The notes beneath the pieces were generated by a model that was not told the origin of the DNA, did not search any database, and was given only the letters and a program-made list of their open reading frames with translations. A program made the translations under genes and the position numbers. A DNA stretch of 64,000 nt from Puffinus mauretanicus (lineage: Eukaryota; Chordata; Aves; Procellariiformes; Procellariidae): NCBI GenBank assembly GCA_023333565.1, contig JAJKFH010002178.1:1-64000 (forward strand). The letters are read 5' to 3'. Every line of letters begins with the position of its first letter. The stretch's first letter is position 1. Below, piece by piece: positions 62,901 through 64,000 of the stretch.

Positions 62901-64000
62901 TTATTTACCTCTGCCATGTACAGTTCCCTGAGGTCTTGAAAGTGAAAAAAACTGCTTTTGGCAAGTGGTAGCCTAGTCACTGCACACCTAAGATATGGTG
63001 TTAATAAAGAACTAACAATTCTTTTTAAAACTTTATGCAAACCATTCAAATTAGATTTATTAAAAATTATGAAGGAGAGCAGGAATCTTTTGATGAGTAG
63101 CTATGCTGTGCATTATCTGTGCACAAAGCAGATGTAATGATGCATTATAAATGCTGAGAAAATTTAATCAGTGTAGAAAAAATATAATGAAATGGTTGTT
63201 TAAACACTGCAAAGCTAATGTTATAGTAATTACTTCCCATTGAGCAAGACATGGTGCACATTATCTAGGCTGTATTTGATTAGTGATCCTGCCTATGACA
63301 TCTTGACTTTTCTTAATTTTACTCAATATCATTTAAAAAATCTTCAATTCAAACCCCAGTTAAAAAACCAAAAGCAAGCACGACATCAAATTCTGTTCTC
63401 CTTTCTTTTCCTTTCTAATCCAGTCTGCATAAAAGTCTGCTTTGATTTACTATGGCTATATGTGAGGAGGCTGAACACTTGTGCTTACAGAAAACATGAT
63501 TCTGTGGAGTTTGTGGCTCTTTCCCCTGCAAAGTGATACCAGCAGTATTACTTGTAATGATACTCATATTTTTCAAAATAACCTTGTAGAAGGTGGATTG
63601 GAATATATATTGAAGTTTTTTGGTAGGATTTCTTTTAAATGAATAAGACATGGATTCCACCACTGATCTTTCTCAGTTCTTCAGAGCTTATAGGGATACT
63701 TTTTTACTAATAGCTGCATGCGAGTCCCTGAAATGAAGCATATGGAAAATTCTATTTATAGGTCCTCTTACAACTATAAGGCTTAGTTATGAATAAACAA
63801 GGAATTCTTATTCATCTTGTCTACTCATAATTATTTGTAGGAGCTGATTAGGGCTTTTGCTTTAGGAACTGTCTTAAAGTCATAGAGATTCTGAATTGTG
63901 GCTGATGGTCTTTTAGTCATGTTGGATCATAAATGATAGATGGAAATTGCATTTTTTTTTTAACCTCCAGTCAAAGAGATTTACTCCAGGTTTTAGCTTG
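59986..64000. other. Gene-free AT-rich sequence to the window end
   Basis: No gene, transposon or RNA gene was recognised. The minus-strand ORF at 62074-62286 (70 aa) has a rather protein-like composition but no family I can name and no convincing splice sites. Short A/T runs occur throughout. Confidence 0.5.

Noticed and set aside
1..64000. CRISPR arrays, defence islands, prophage or operons
   Set aside because: No regularly spaced repeats or prokaryotic gene structure exist. The window is avian nuclear DNA with introns and retrotransposons.

Overview
The window reads as vertebrate, and specifically bird, nuclear DNA. It is AT-rich and gene-poor. It holds two CR1 LINE copies with the avian-type ATTCTATGA 3' ends, a solo LTR of avian endogenous-retrovirus type with an exact 5-bp target duplication, and diverged copies of a second avian-type LTR family. 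There are no bacterial-style operons, CRISPR arrays or phage genes. The CR1 and LTR types fit a neognath, probably neoavian, bird; this is from memory of the families, not from a search.

The one host gene I can support is the 3' end of DTWD2 on the + strand. DTWD2 is the DTW-domain tRNA-uridine aminocarboxypropyltransferase that makes acp3U in the tRNA D-loop. Two coding exons are visible. The penultimate one (21761-21889) has the conserved QP...STLE segment, an AG acceptor and a GTATGT donor. The last one (26333-26503) carries the C-terminus and TAA stop, followed by a near AATAAA. The exon that should hold the DGTW segment was not found upstream, so the first 21.76 kb appears to be one long intron. 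DTWD2 lies on human 5q23.1, and the neighbouring genes are Z-linked in chicken, so the scaffold is probably Z chromosome (inference).

Layout. 1-1477: CR1 with a long reverse-transcriptase ORF, running off the left edge. 1478-21760: intron with two degraded antisense LTR pieces (6.2-7.2 kb), an ancient MIR SINE (12.55 kb) and the antisense solo LTR (16334-16826). 21761-26503: the two DTWD2 exons and a 4.4-kb intron containing a cluster of inverted repeats. 26504-35190: 3' UTR, then gene-free AT-rich DNA. 35190-38457: a GC-rich composite island made of an antisense LTR fragment, unassigned GC-rich sequence with an antisense poly(A) signal, a diverged direct duplication, and a rearranged CR1 tail. 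38457-64000: gene-free DNA with small simple repeats, a CpG-dense patch at 44.0-44.2 kb, a G-run at 49.2 kb, a triple hairpin at 50.6 kb and a second MIR at 59.9 kb.

I see no evidence for a new multi-gene system. The most worthwhile leads are the DTWD2 exons missed by simple ORF calling, the GC-rich composite island at 35-38 kb, a palindromic 19-mer found twice 34.5 kb apart, and the inverted-repeat cluster in the last DTWD2 intron.
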